Assembly: GCA_023512835.1 (NCBI GenBank) | Contig: CM042088.1 | Location: 57,905,579 to 57,969,578, forward strand | DNA length: 64,000 nucleotides | Reading direction: 5' to 3' | Source: Taxillus chinensis | Taxonomy: Eukaryota; Streptophyta; Magnoliopsida; Santalales; Loranthaceae | Shown here: positions 33,656 through 46,274 of the stretch, in pieces | How the letters are laid out: each line of letters opens with the position of its first letter | Position numbering within the stretch: the stretch's first letter is position 1 | Notes under the pieces: generated by a model | What the model was told of the DNA's origin: nothing | Database searches by the model: none | Seen by the model: only the letters and a program-made list of their open reading frames with translations | Made by a program: the position numbers and the translations under genes

Positions 33656-34859
33656 CTCCCAAGTCAAATGCAGTCGAAGGGCCGCTTCTGGCAAGCACCT
33701 GGATGCTTGCTCGAGGATATAGTGTCGAGCCATCCCCGAGCAAGGTATCGAGCATTAGGGGCGAGCAGCATTTCAAGCAGGAGTGTTGAGCTAGGTAGAG
33801 CGTCGAGCAAGCTCAAAGCTATAGTCTCAAGTAGGGTGTTTCGACCAACGGGTCGTGAGTCACTCGAAGCCTTGGGGTGTCAAGCCAGCCTTGAGCAGCG
33901 TCAAGCTTCGAGCAAAGGCTCGAGCATTTGGGCAATGTTGTCAGAAACCCGTGTTTCGTGTATAAAATAAAACCTTATATCTTTTTTTTGGTATGGAATA
34001 TTGTTGTTTACTTGGCATGAAATGTTAATTGGTATAAATATGATTATGAATTTAGAATCTCATGCCGTTCATGGACTTGGATGTTGGTGTTTTGTTTGTT
34101 TGATTAACGGGTGAACCGAGGTCCCATATAGGCTTGGCTAGAGGCCGAGGTCTCCTATATGGATAGTTAACTACATGAGGTCCCATATGTGGTAGGTTTG
34201 GTGTCATATTCCCATATATGGTTGGCAAGCTATGAGAGCCTTGCTGTGTGTTGGCTTGATTTTGGACGTAGCAGTGATTGATGTATTCTATGATTGTTGT
34301 GGATTCATTTGCATTTTGTAGGACACTACACTGACACATGCATACACTAAACATGTAACTCTAGATGTTAGTCTCGGTAGGGTGGTGTGGAGTTATAGGT
34401 CACCTACTAGGCATTTGTGCTCACCCTACATTGTTGTCATGTCTTTTCAGGCTCTAACAGGAGGGTAGCCATCGAATTTGCTGTCAAGCAGACTAGACCC
34501 TATTGTTGTAGGGAACTTTCCTTGTTTATCCTCCAGTTGACTTATCATTTTGTATTATTATGTTCTTTCTTTCCGAACATGGATCCATGACCATTGTATT
34601 GTTGGGAACTTTTTTTTGGTTTTCGGTATTAGTTGATTGACATGATAATTATGTGATATGTGATGGATATTATTCTTTTAGTTGCGTGTTATTGGAAATG
34701 TACAGGAATACTCACATTATATGATTTTATAAGTGCATTTAGGGCAGCACCCGCTGTGCGAGCCCCCTTTTGGTGCTAGGCACCAACCCTTGCCTTCGGG
34801 TGCGGACTTGGGGTAGTCACATTCCCGGTTCTGGGTCTCTTAGAGTTGGGGGTATGACA
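33415..34859 (+). mobile_element. Nested solo LTR, about 1.45 kb
   Basis: Begins TGTAGAGACTCGTG and ends GGGGGTATGACA, and carries GGGCAGCACCCG ... GCACCAACCC before its end, as in the 10110-12052 solo LTR (near 11935-11980). The surrounding LTR reads through it. By comparison with the gypsy LTRs the target is ...GCAC-TGTGC..., seen as TATGT on the left and TGTGC on the right (two transitions). A TATA-like ATATAAATAAGG (33595-33606) is followed by a GA tract (33614-33653). Confidence 0.75.
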
Positions 34860-36000
34860 TGTGCACATCATCATATAAATGCTATGAGCATGGGATAGGT
34901 CGGAGAGACATGATTCCTACTGAGCTGTGGTTGCTCACCCCTCCTTCTGTGTGATATTTTATTTTCATGTACCTACAGGTGTTACACGAAGCACCAAGGT
35001 GGATACTTTAAATTATGGTTTTTTTTTGTTTTCATTTTATGTTGAATTGTTTTGAAGAACTGTTGTAATCCCATGCAGGAAATAATGTAAAAGAGTAATA
35101 AACATGTGGTTTGATTTGTGGATACTTATTATGTTTGTTTTGTGGTCTTCTGTGTGACTTTTTGTTTAGCCTGACCCCTTGCTCCATTGGGTGGGTAAGA
35201 GAAGTTACTAATTGGTTTCCTTGGGTTGGAAATCCAGGGCGTGACACATTATAATTCTTTACAACATCTACAAGAGTCAACTGAAGTTGATGAACAAAGC
35301 AATGAACATAATATGTTGATTCATTCTATCTTAAAATGAAAGGTTTAAGACCATTGAACTTGCCTTGTATATTACTGGCCTCATCATAACCTTGCCCACA
35401 TAATCTTGATAAACTTAACCCATACTTTGAAAATAGAAATTCGATTGCAACTTTAAATTACAAAGCAGTGGTCTTTGTTACATGTACAATACTAAGGAAT
35501 CACTCTATAACATTTCCCTTTTTGTTCACATAACGCATAACAATTGTCATTTGTTCTTTGATTGATGTGTCACGAGAATTATCAACTAAAACTGAAAAGA
35601 ATCCATTGTCAAGATCTTTGATGTTGGTAGTTTTAGATGTAGCTGCATTCATAATGTCTTTTTGAATATCAGGGAGAGTTAACTTGTTATTTTTCGGATA
35701 TATTTGTATCTTCATTGATGGATTCATTATGATTAGCCAAAAATTTTGAAGCTCAAGGAAATTTCGTTTATCACTTGAACTAGAAAATCCATCGTAACCA
35801 CAAAAAGCAAACCCTTGACACAAAAGGAATCTTATATAATCAACAGTTGCATTTAATTGAGTTTGATACTTCATCTTTTCTTGTTTTGTCTTCTTAACAA
35901 AAACATTATTAATGTGTTGATTTGGCTTCATTAAGTTCTCATACTTCTTGACAACTTGGTTATTGATTGTTTGTACGACATCAGATAGCAAAGAGCGGCA

Positions 36001-37320
36001 GTGTCATTGCTCATCAATGGCAGTGCGAGGGGGGAGAGCTAGAGCTAAAAAGCTGAAGAGGTAATTGTGTGAATCACATGATGTGTTGGCCGCTATACTA
36101 AGTTAAGATGTGCAGGGGCAGGTGAGTGGCACAGCTTTGAACGCGTGAATGATGCATTGTGAGATGGTCGTGGTCAACTTTTAAGTATTAAGCATAAAAA
36201 TAATTATTTTTCTTTCTAACCATGCTATTTTATCCAAAACACCCTTCTTCTCATATAAATTTAACATTAAGTCTTAACCAAGTTTCACTTTGTTGACTAT
36301 AAGATTTTGGCGTTAACTTGCATTGACTTTCCATAATGTCCTTCTAAGATTGGTTTTTATTGACTTTGTTAAATATTATTATCTCCTCTAAATGATATTC
36401 TACGATATAATTACTTGATGTAATTAAATTTGTGATCAAATAATAATAATACCAATAACAACAATAATAATATATTGATATTAAAGTAATTGATTATATT
36501 ACTAATTTTTCAATTCAAATTAATTTTGTATTTTATTAATCCAATTAAATTTCAACGAATTTTTAAGTTGTTTCATAATTAGCCTTCCACTAGCCAATAC
36601 TTATATGTTTTACAAACAAGGTATAAACATGAGAAACCATCAAGGCATGAAAATGACTAAACAATGCCTTCTCTTTTATTTTTCTTATGGCTTCATCACT
36701 AAGCATGTGTTATTCTTGTGCCTATTAACTGCATGCACGTGAAGTTAGTAGAAAATTTCAGTTTTAGTTTTAAAGTGCATTCATATTAGGTATATATTTT
36801 TCATTATTATTTTAAAGTATAAATAGTATATTATTTTATATATTTTATTTATTCTTTATATCTTATTTTTTCATCTCTATATATATTCTTTTAAATTATA
36901 TTTTATTTTATATTTTTTCCATTGATTACGGCTAATCAAAATGGTACATGTCAAAAAATATATATTAAAAAGTTATTTAAAAAATAAATAGTAATTTTTT
37001 AAATATTAAAATTCTTTATTTAATTTTTTTCTTAAATTTTATTTTGAAAAATATGATAGATTCATTTTTATTAAAACTTTAAAATTCATTCCTAAATTAT
37101 AGAAAAAAATAAAAGTTATTACAAAACACCTGATGTTGTTGATGTGATGCTCTAAAGGGTAATTTGGAGGATTATAACCTTGCAATTTTGATGGAGAAAT
37201 GTCTAAAGCATTGATACTAGCTTCCTTTTTTCTTTTTCTTTTTTAACTTTTTACCATAAAACAAAAACACACCGACAAATTTGTACACAGTTAATCACTA
37301 CTAAGTGTGGATTTCGCATT
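36001..37320. other. Intergenic region upstream of the SecE gene
   Basis: AT-rich, no coding frame. The last few hundred bases presumably hold the SecE gene promoter. No unambiguous TATA box was chosen. Confidence 0.5.
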
Positions 37321-37336
37321 CAAACGACGTCGTTTG
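37321..37336. promoter_or_regulatory. Palindromic GACGTC-centred site upstream of the SecE gene
   Basis: CAAACGACGTCGTTTG is a perfect 16-bp palindrome, 82 bases before the start codon. Its core GACGTC is the type of site bound by plant bZIP factors. Binding is inferred. Confidence 0.5.
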
Positions 37337-37417
37337 GATATCTGAACTGGACTGTCTTGGGCCTCGACCAGGGCGAGTCCAGTCGCCCCTGTTCAGCTGG
37401 GGGTAGAGACCAGAATA

Positions 37418-38999
37418 ATGGCAGCGGTGGTGGTGGTATCTGTCGGGCTCTCTCTTCCGCCGCCGATAAACCCATCAGCGAAATGGTCTCTCGGCGAACA
37501 AATCTGCCAAATCCGCCGCTCTATCCCGTCCCTTCGGCTTCGGAAATGCGTTCCGTCTTCCCCCAAAACCCTAGCTCTACTCGCACCCTGCTGCAGCCTC
37601 TATTCTTCCCTGCCCAGACCAGTAAGCACTTCATTTCGCATTTTCGTTTTTTTTTTTTTGCGCTTTTTTTTTTTGTATAGGATGAAGAAAAGCAACTTCA
37701 GAGTTTTATTTTGTTGCAGATTTTGGGAGTAAGGAGAGGAGATGTCCTAAAATGTGCGGCGTATGCAGGAAGAAATCGGGGGAGATTGGAGTATGGCGAC
37801 GAGTTTGAGGACCAGCCGTTTTGGTCAATTTGGACTGGGCAATTAATTGGGTGACGGCTCTACTTGCATTTGTTATTTTTTTTCTGCCTTAGAATGTCAA
37901 TAATTAGTAATTACACTCTTTTGGTGAAATCGCATTTAAAAAAAAAAAAAAAACTTGCAGGTTCATATTTGTTGGATCAATTTTCCTAGTCACTTTAATC
38001 CTTATGTTTTTTCCCTGAGAAAATGTTACATGTATAAGAATCCAAGCTAATACCTGTTGATAAGATTCCCCATTTTATGAAATAGGGGCATACAATCCCT
38101 TTTTAACAGTCCTCATTTTGTGAAACTTCACAATTTTCGTGTTGGGGGCCTGGGGCTATTTTTCGTATTTATATGTTGAAAAGATGGTGCTAACTCTAAG
38201 ATCATATTTCCTACAGGACTTTAAAAACGTTATTGGTCTTTCTTATTGAGCAGCCTAGTCAGTTGAAGTACATTGAGTGGCCAAGCTTTAAAAGCACGGT
38301 ATGGAGCTTTGTTTCTGGGTTTTGATTCTTTGTTGAGTTAAAGATCCTCTATGGTGTAAATTCTAGAGAACCTGCTTGTTTGTGCCTTCTTTTTCTTAAA
38401 AAAAAAGAAGTGAAAGTGTATAGGAGCATAAAAAGGAAGGCACAATAACAGTTCATTTCTATAGTTTGACGTTAGCAGCACCATTTGGATATAGGTCTGA
38501 TCAATGTCTACATGTGTAACCAGTCCATGCATATAGTGGATTATTCTGTCAGGGCAGAAATTTCTATCCTTGAATTCCTTAAATTTCACTAACCTATTGA
38601 TGTGGTCCCCTCGCCACTTGAATGTGATGATATCCAAATTAACAGTGCATGAAGGGGTATCGTTTCTGGCTATTTAAAAATCACCTTGTATTTTAGAGAT
38701 TAGGAGTTCAAATGTTAATCACAATTCATAAGGCGGTGTAGCTTGTGAAACACTCTTATTCAGATTTGTAACTTCGAAAATATTTGGGTTGGTTTGTGAG
38801 ACAATCTAACGTTTACCATTAAAGCTTCAAGGGTGATGTAATTTCTGAAGGTTAATACTGGTGATTAAATTTTGTTTTCTTTCAGCTGAAGACAGCGACT
38901 CTCACTCTTGTTCTTGTAGCATTGTTTATCATTGCATTGTCCTCAATTGACTCTGCCTTCTGCTATATATTGGCTTCCATTCTTCGGCGAACCCACTGA
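37418..38999 (+). CDS. SECE2: SecE-family plastid Sec translocase subunit (SECE2-like), four exons
   Basis: Proposed exons: 37418-37621, 37720-37850, 38217-38298, 38886-38999 (stop TGA), giving about 176 residues. All introns are GT-AG: donors GTAAGC, GTGACG and GTATGG; acceptors TTGCAG, CTACAG and TTTCAG. The frames join without a stop. The first ~60 residues are rich in Ser, Pro and Arg and almost free of acidic residues, as in chloroplast transit peptides. The C-terminal part has the SecE signature QLKYIEWPSFKST, then one hydrophobic helix (LTLVLVALFIIALSS), as in the small SecE subunit that clamps SecY. SecE-type plastid proteins belong to the Sec1 (thylakoid) or Sec2 (envelope) systems; the layout and wording favour SECE2, from memory of that family. 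Exon 2 could instead begin at 37681 (13 more codons, same frame). The start 37418 has a good context (ATAATGGC). This is the only gene here that looks intact. Confidence 0.85.
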
Positions 39000-41237
39000 T
39001 TCGTTGCAATTCTGAAAGATGGACTTGGATGCATACAAGGAAGAACTCAAAGGGCAAAGATGCTGATGAAGGCTAGTCTTGGATTAGTACCATGGGGATC
39101 TATTACCGACTAATAACGTTACACCTATTCTTAGATAGGGATGGTCAGAACACATTCATAGGGGATTGGTGGAGTACCAAATATTTTGTTCTTTATATAC
39201 GATATTTCTATAAGCTTTTGGATTTAGACAAATGTAATCAATGGAGCAAGGATTTTAAACAGTTGATGAAAAGATCCCAAGCTATGGTTCCTCATATTTG
39301 TTGGGATAGCTTTTGTATGGTGTTCGTTTAGCACCGATTATGCATGGTATCGAAAGTTAAGGGTATGCTACTAGTACTGAAAAGAGCATATTAGAGTATC
39401 GTATTATGTCTCTCAGTGAAATGTTTATTTAAAGAAATAGAATTTGAAGAGACCAATTCTTTCAATCAGTAAGCAACGACTACTTCACTAGCATGGTTTG
39501 CAATCGCAATTGCGGCAGTCATCATGTAGCCGTCAGATGTTACGGTTAAAGATACTTATTGCATTTTGAAAGATATAATTTTAAGCATGAAATAATATTT
39601 AATTATTTATAAAAAATAATAAAAAAATCAAATAATCATATTTAAATTATTAAAAAATATAAATATATGATTTAAATCAGATAATATGAGTTATTATATT
39701 AAAAAAAAAGTATTAGTGTGTTATTGAAGCATTAAAATAAATATATTATTATATTTTCATGATTTGTAATGTAACATATGAAATTTTTATTGATATTTAA
39801 CTTTTATAATATTTATTTAACAATAGAATAGGATGTAAAATTATAAATAAAAATAACTCTTGATGTTAATTTAATAATAACCAATTAATTAAATTAACTA
39901 AATGCATTAAAAATTATAATTTAAAGTTAAATATTTAATTATCTAATTAATTTATAAAATAAAATAACTAATCCTATTAATAATTATATTTATAGTACAC
40001 TTATCATTATTAATAATTAAAACTGATTACTTTAAATTATATTATTTCTTGTATTATTAATTATTTTATAAAATTATTATTGCAAAATAATCTTAATTAT
40101 TGCATACTAACTATTAATTTTTAATAACTAAAGATATATTTAATAATTAATATACATATTTAGTTATTAATTATCAATAAATTGAATAAAAAAAGTTATA
40201 CTAAAAATATTAATTTGTTACTTGCATTACCGTATCACTAAATTATTGTATTTGAAAATTTCTATCAATAAATACTATTGCCCTATTTTAAAATTAACAC
40301 ACAATCAATTATCACACGTAATTATAATCAATACCTATCTCGTGTTGATTGTGCGTTGATACTCAACAGCGGCAACGAGCAAAGGGCGTCAGCAACGTTA
40401 GACGAGGGCATTGGCATATCCGTAAATCGAGACAAAGGTTTAGCAGATCCACGAAGGTGTCGACTGGAGAGAGGGGTGAAGGCTCAACTGGGAAAGCTTA
40501 AAAAGAAGGAGAAAAAGAGGAAGAATAATCACTATAGTTCGTGCCTCTTGTATCATGTAGCGTCGGTATCCCTCTGGCGTTGCATCGACGTGCATTTTAC
40601 GGCATACAATGTAAGTTTGTGCCTCCCGCAAGTCAAGCATTGGCGGCTCGCAAGTCAAATTCGAAATATCATCCAATACACGATGAGTATACCGTATAAT
40701 AATGAGACGTGACGTATCGGCTGATAACGTAGACAAGATGAATGTATTCTACTGTTTCACTGACTCATTCCTAAATCTCATCTCGCAAGCAACTAATACC
40801 TGATTGAAACGGCCGAAATACAGACAACTCGGCCATATTGCAAACCATGATCACTAGTGGAATGCATCTCTACACCCTTGAAGTATGAGTATTACAATGG
40901 TGCACGTAGGATTCTTTAAATAAGAGAAGCTCGTGCAAGCCAAGACAGTCTTACTAGTGGTGTAAGTAGTGGTGATAAGGAGGGAGTAGGTCAATCAACT
41001 TAGGGTGGTAGAAGTTAAGACAGGTGCCAAGAATGCAAGACACTAGGTGTATTCTTGTCTGTGATTCATAGCCTAATTTGAGCTCAATTCGGAGTTGGAA
41101 AGTAAATTTGATTTTTTTTGTCACAAGAGTAAATTCATCGTTTTACCTCAAACCCCTGACACCCAACTATGAACTAACCATGACCTAAATAATTCATTGG
41201 ATGCATTATTCTGAAATGTTCTTCTTTCTCCACTCAT
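39000..41237. other. 3' flank of the SecE gene and intergenic DNA
   Basis: About the first 400 bases are of mixed composition and may be 3' UTR. 39540-40260 is very AT-rich. 40278-40712 holds an open frame of 144 codons with no recognisable domain, probably chance or a decayed fragment. Confidence 0.45.
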
Positions 41238-41624
41238 TCACTTCTCAAGTACAGCACCCCCTTCTTTACGCTCTAAAGTTGACATAGGTGGTAGCAGAAA
41301 GGAATAGAGAAATAGAAAGAATTGCAGGATGTTGAAGAGAGAGGTTTCTATGATGGTAATCGGAAGCCAAGAACAAGAACTGCTCTTTGGGGGGGAACGG
41401 GTAGGGTCCCTAAAGCCGGCCTGGTACGTTGGTACATTCGTGCCAATGTCTCCCATTGGCATTGAGATGTTGAGATGCGGTGATGGAGTCATCAGATACA
41501 TCGCCCCCTGACTTGATGTCGTTGGTGAAGGTTCTTCTTGGCAATAAGAACAGCAACACTGGACTGTTATTTGGCGCAGGGGTCTGAAAAATAGTGCCGA
41601 AAAGGGCAAGTTAAAAAATTGCAC
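41238..41624 (-). other. Open frame without recognised function
   Basis: A 128-codon minus-strand frame in a patch of higher GC content. It includes PSPHLNISMPMGDIGTNVP and a hydrophobic C-terminal run (FNILQFFLFLYSFLL). No motif was recognised, and codon content is not compelling. It could be an exon fragment of a host gene or chance. No partner exons were found. Confidence 0.2.
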
Positions 41625-44078
41625 ATTAGGGGATCAAAATAGGTTGTTAGAAATTTCGTTGTCAAGATAAAAATAGTATTAATCATAAATTATACTTGAT
41701 TTTATTAAAATTTTAAATTAGTTAAATTTAATTAAATTTAACTAGTTATCATCTTTAAATTTATAATTTTAATAAAATTTATAATTAAAATATAAATTTT
41801 GAGTATAATTTATGACTAATATTATTTTATATAAATAAATTTATTAAATTTTTAATTAGTCCACCACCAATACAAACTATATATTGGTATCTTACGTTTG
41901 GCATTAAAGGTATAAAGTGTTCATGAATTTTATATTTATATTTATTTTTAAATTTACTGCAATTTATACCCATGGTTAGCAGGTAGCATTTTTATGATAT
42001 TAGACCAGCAAGCCTTTCTGGCGCCCGCTTTTTGTGGGTAACGGGCACCAACGTTGATAGTGAAAAAAACTGAACGACCAGCTCACGGAGTGGCGGTGCC
42101 CATGGGCATTTTTTTTTCTTTACTGTAATCATAACCATTGTCGGCTATCTTGATTCATATGACTTGCATAATTGAGTTTGTGTGGTGTAGAGATTAAAAA
42201 AGAAAATTAGAAATCAAATAAATTATTTGTATTAGTTTGATAAAAATAGACAACTATTAAATTATGTTGGTTCGATGGAAAAAAGTTGATATTGGCAAAC
42301 AAGGTTGTAAACAAGAAAACGAAAATTTTAATCATTAGGCTATGCAATCATTATTTAACATTCTTAAATTATTACTATATGTAAATAATAATAAAAAATA
42401 TTTTATTTAACAATTAACTGTAATTAAATAAAATATATGTATATTTATATTAACCGAAAACAACATTTATATGTTGTAGTAATATTTTAATATAAAAATA
42501 CAAATTTATAAGTATTAATATTATATTAATGTAAATAATACTAGTTATTATTAGTGTTATTGTATAAATATAAATACAAGCTAATAATAGTAATACTTAG
42601 CCATAAGAATTATGTCATCATTGACACTTATCTTTTATTGTAAATTGAGAATAAAATAACTTTATTATTTTATATACATTTAAGCTATGCACTATATTTA
42701 TATTAAATATTAAATATTATTAATAATTGATATATGCATTATTTTATATCTTAACATATAAATAAATAATAATTCCATTAATTTGTATGTATGCTTAGGT
42801 TTTTATTTTTTACTCTAGTGTTTCTCATCTATTATATTTTAGCTTTTTTATGCTTCTTTTTAAAATTATAACAATCATATTGTCATATTTAAACTTAAAA
42901 ACTCATATTTTAAGTAAAAAAAATAAAATTCTCAACTCTATTACCTTGTTTTTCAACTTCAACACTCGTAACTTCCATTAGAAGTTTTGCTACTTCTATA
43001 TATAATAAAGTCTTATAACTTTGTTTTCCTTTTAATCTCATTTGATTGATTTAGTTAATCCTGTCAAATCTAGCTATAGTAGATTTATTGTTATCTACTA
43101 ATTACAACAATCTCCAAAGTCACCTTTCAAATACCTTACTTGAATCTTACATACAAATCTTGATTAGGTTTTTTTAACTAAGAGTTATTGGTTTATTGAT
43201 TCTTAAAGATCCTTATTAGGCAGATCAAACAATCAATAGAAGATAGATACGTGAATGAAAGACACTAGGGTTTACGTAGTTCGGCAAATATAACCTACTA
43301 CATAGTGATAGGGTTTCTTCCACAATCAAGATAATTCATTATAATATATGAGATATTACAAGTGTAGTGTCTTATTCAATTAAAACAATTAAAATGAATG
43401 TCTAACTTCCTCTCTTTTTACTCCACGGCAAATATAAGGCGTGTAACAATATAGAGAATGTCACATACTATGTGTGCTCTCATTCTATCTTATTCCGCAT
43501 TTGTTTACTTGTTATAGTCTGATTCACTTTTGTCTTTAGATCTCCAAGAATACTCTTTAATTGTATTGAATAAATTTGGGCATACTATCTTTAGATTCTC
43601 TCTCATGTACGTAAGCAACCTCTTTTTTTACATACTTAAAATCAACTAACTTTTTTTGGAACTATTTGGTGTTTTCCCCTTTATCTAATGTCATATAAGG
43701 AAACCTTAATCTCATCTCTAAGGTTTACTATTTGGGAGACGCACATTATATCTTCTTTCTTGACAATTCACACGACGCTCTTTAATATCAATTTAGAATA
43801 AATGGAATTTTAATTGAACAATATGAATAAGAATAATTGCATACTATATTTTTTTCATTTCAAAAAATCAAATTATTAGTATCACAACCTCTTTTGGTAA
43901 ATACACGAGAACTTGAATTTTCATATCATTATTTTTGCCACTTTAAAAATAAATTTAATTAATTAATAATTACAAAATTATTTTTATACTTTTTAAATAT
44001 TATCTGAATGTTTACTATTTATCTTTAAATATTGAAAAATAAATTTACATATTAATAATATTGGTATATTTAATAACT

Positions 44079-44119
<41 letters not shown>

Positions 44120-44427
44120 ATATTATCATCATTAGCTTATAATTATATTTATATAATAATACTATAAAATTTAAATAGTAATATTAATAATAACTAGTGT
44201 TAATTATATTGGTATAATATTAATATTTGTAATATATAATTTATATTTATATTAAAATATTATAACTATATATTAGTATATAAATGTTATTTTTATTAAA
44301 TATAAATCTATATACTTTTAAATTAATATGAATTGTTAAATAAAAATATATGATCTTTTTATTATTGTTGTTATTATGTGTTGTTAAGTATGTATAGTAA
44401 TTGTATGTATATTAAACAATGGTTGCA
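41625..44427. other. AT-rich intergenic DNA
   Basis: Long stretches of TAATAT/AATTTT type. A short GC-richer patch at 42010-42110 has GGCGCCCGC and GGTGCCCATGG but no coding frame. A (TG)n(TA)n microsatellite is at 44082-44119. Confidence 0.5.
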
Positions 44428-44482
44428 TAGCTCATAGGTTAAGGTTTTGGTTTTCTTGGCGGTGGTCTCAAGTTTGAGTCTC
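44428..44482 (+). repeat. SINE-like tRNA-related stretch
   Basis: Box A-like TAGCTCATAGG (44428-44438) and box B-like AGTTTGAGTCTC (44471-44482) lie at tRNA-like spacing after GGTTGCA, as in plant SINE heads. No complete tRNA fold and no poly-A tail were defined. Confidence 0.4.
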
Positions 44483-44584
44483 TCAAGCCTCATTTTTCTA
44501 CTGATTTTTTCTAATTTTGTTTGAAAACAACCAACTTATCACCAGTTTAGGCCTTGGCCTATCAATCTTAGCCCAATAGTACAC

Positions 44585-44735
44585 CAACTCAGGAGACATA
44601 GCCACCTATTAATAATCACCTCCATGCATGTCACTAGCTTAAGGGTCCTAGCCACTTGTTAATGACCACCTCCATGTCACCAGCTCAAGGCCTTAGCCAC
44701 CAGTTAATAACTGCCTCCATATTGACCAAAAGGCC
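44585..44735. repeat. Degenerate tandem repeat, about 48-bp unit, three copies
   Basis: Each unit has the form RRCCTTAGCCACYWGTTAATRAYCRCCTCCATG (consensus over three units): TAGCCACCTATTAATAATCA, TAGCCACTTGTTAATGACCA and TAGCCACCAGTTAATAACTG. Confidence 0.8.
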
Positions 44736-46274
44736 CCATAAATAACTATACAAAGTTAGCACACATGTATATGTTGGGATATTATTATATAAAGTAGTGT
44801 GTCATCCTAATTATGTAAAAACTATTTATGATTAATTGAAATATATTTTTTTAAAATATTTATTAGATTGCATTCTACTTTCTTATATGGCTGAGCATCA
44901 TGACATCCTATTAATTATTAAAGTTTATTACTAGTATATATAAGACACATATAATAGATCTACTAATTACTAAGTATAAAATTGGTTCACAATTGGTGAA
45001 TGAAGTTTAGGATATTTTCATAATAGGAGTGATCTAATCTATGATCACTATAAAGAGTTTACAAATAGTAACACTAATATGTAATTATATATATTAAATA
45101 AGATCATGATATAATAAGTTCTTCAACTAATCTTCGTTACATTGTATGAAGAATTTTATATTCTATCACTAGATGACTAATTTGTGGATTGATCTTAATC
45201 CAGATCGTTTGATTAACTCATGTATATAATTTGTGTCTTTTGACTTATCAATGAGTGAGAAGTTTAGTGCTTCAAATACCTCGATATCTTGGAGACATAA
45301 TATTACAAACAGTGGGAGCGTCAATCAGGTGCATAGAATCCACTGTTTTGCTATACGAAGAGTAATGATATTCTCATGTTGTTTAATTCGGGATTTTTGG
45401 GTGAATCAAACGCTTGTAGCTATATTGGATATAATTTATTATAAATTTTAATTCATGATCGTATCACGAATAGGTTATCCATTAGAGAATTAATGGTAAC
45501 ATATGAACAAATATATAATTAGAGAGATTGGATCGAATCTATTGATACTTGTATCTAATTATGAATATTATAATTAAGGATTATACTACATGATAATCAG
45601 TTATACCAATGGATAAATCTTTTATTATGGATTTTTATAATTATATTTGCTTAATCTTAAAGTACAGTTTTAGTCTCTGATCATGGCTCGAACTAAAACT
45701 ATTAAATAATGATTTAATTGATTAATGAGATTAATTAATTATTATTTATTACAATTTCGATTAAATAGGTTTATTTGGTCCTTCTAGTTAGTATCGTTTA
45801 TTCTTGTATAGAATATTGGATCATTGTGAGATAATTCTCTGACTGTGTTTACGAACTAATTATTTAACATGTGTCAATATATATTTAAGTGTTAAATATA
45901 TATTACATGATTATTTATTTAATTAGATTAAATAAATAATAATAAATATTTATATTTATTTAATGTAATTAAATAAATAATTCTTAATGTTTGTATCCAT
46001 TTTATGTATACAAACATTAAGAGTAATGATATTCCTATGAATAATAATTCTTATAGCTCATTTGGTATATGAGAATGAAATTGGGGGAAATGAAATCATT
46101 AAATGAATAAAATTGACATGGGAAGTGGAATGAATTTTTTTATTACCTTTCCTGCGTTTAGTATGCTAAAACAAGTAAAGAAATATACTAATACATTTAC
46201 TGAAATATCTTCAATTAAAATTTATTAAATAAAATTTTTTTATTAAACAAAAAATGTTTTCTCTCTTTTACGAT
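44736..46274. other. AT-rich DNA, possibly an old LTR-like sequence
   Basis: No coding evidence; the 72-codon frame at 45233 has no family signature. A TG-initial TGTTGGGATATTATT at 44772 resembles copia LTR starts, but no matching end or duplication was found. A perfect 14-bp stem hairpin lies at 45983-46021. Confidence 0.35.
45983..46021. repeat. Perfect 14-bp inverted repeat (hairpin)
   Basis: CTTAATGTTTGTAT and ATACAAACATTAAG are separated by 11 bases. It is not followed by a T run expected of a terminator. The motif CTTAATGTTTGTAT occurs again near 47176. Confidence 0.85.

Larger units (their letters stand above)
31968..35246 (+). mobile_element. Gypsy-family LTR inserted in the hAT relic, itself interrupted
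   Basis: The right end GGGTTGGAAATCCAGGGCGTGACA region (to 35246) and internal landmarks match the gypsy LTRs at 7245-9630 and 20580-22467, strongly diverged. The landmarks are AAGGTGTCTAGC, ATTCATATAGGTGTGACC near 32730, and TACTGAGCTGTGGTTGCTCACCCCTCC near 34918. The left end is uncertain; TGTTATAGGCCCC at 31968 is the best candidate, but no target duplication was found. Part of the hAT gene is missing, so a deletion may accompany it. A GGTCGATGTGAGAATG-type motif recurs many times in 32060-32470. Confidence 0.7.
31265..36000 (-). pseudogene. hAT transposase-like (ZMYM1/DUF4371) relic, split by an LTR
   Basis: Read on the minus strand from 36000 down to 35247, then from about 31967 to 31265. 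The first part holds the DUF4371-type region: NATVDYIRFLLCQGFAF, the LVDNSRDTS and EQMTIVMRYV blocks, then CGQGYDEASN and YYVHCFVHQLQLTLVDVVKN. The second part holds FCDKHDILILNMDEIFVV and NTELLLCMACLNP, then LAKLYPSDFS. It ends with the C-terminal dimerisation region (LARKMVETKK, LPDEWLFDYIESDVF) and a stop at 31265-31267. At least four in-frame stops are present, the N-terminus is missing, and roughly 200 residues between the two parts are gone. It is a dead domesticated-type or transposon gene. Confidence 0.8.

Noticed and set aside
37357..37680. 107-codon frame overlapping SecE exon 1
   Set aside because: It is in a different frame from the spliced SecE reading, runs through the intron donor into a T-rich intron, and has no recognisable content.
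40278..41624. A second host gene between the SecE gene and the AT-rich region
   Set aside because: Two open frames of 128-144 codons exist but have no recognisable domain, splice partners or consistent strand.
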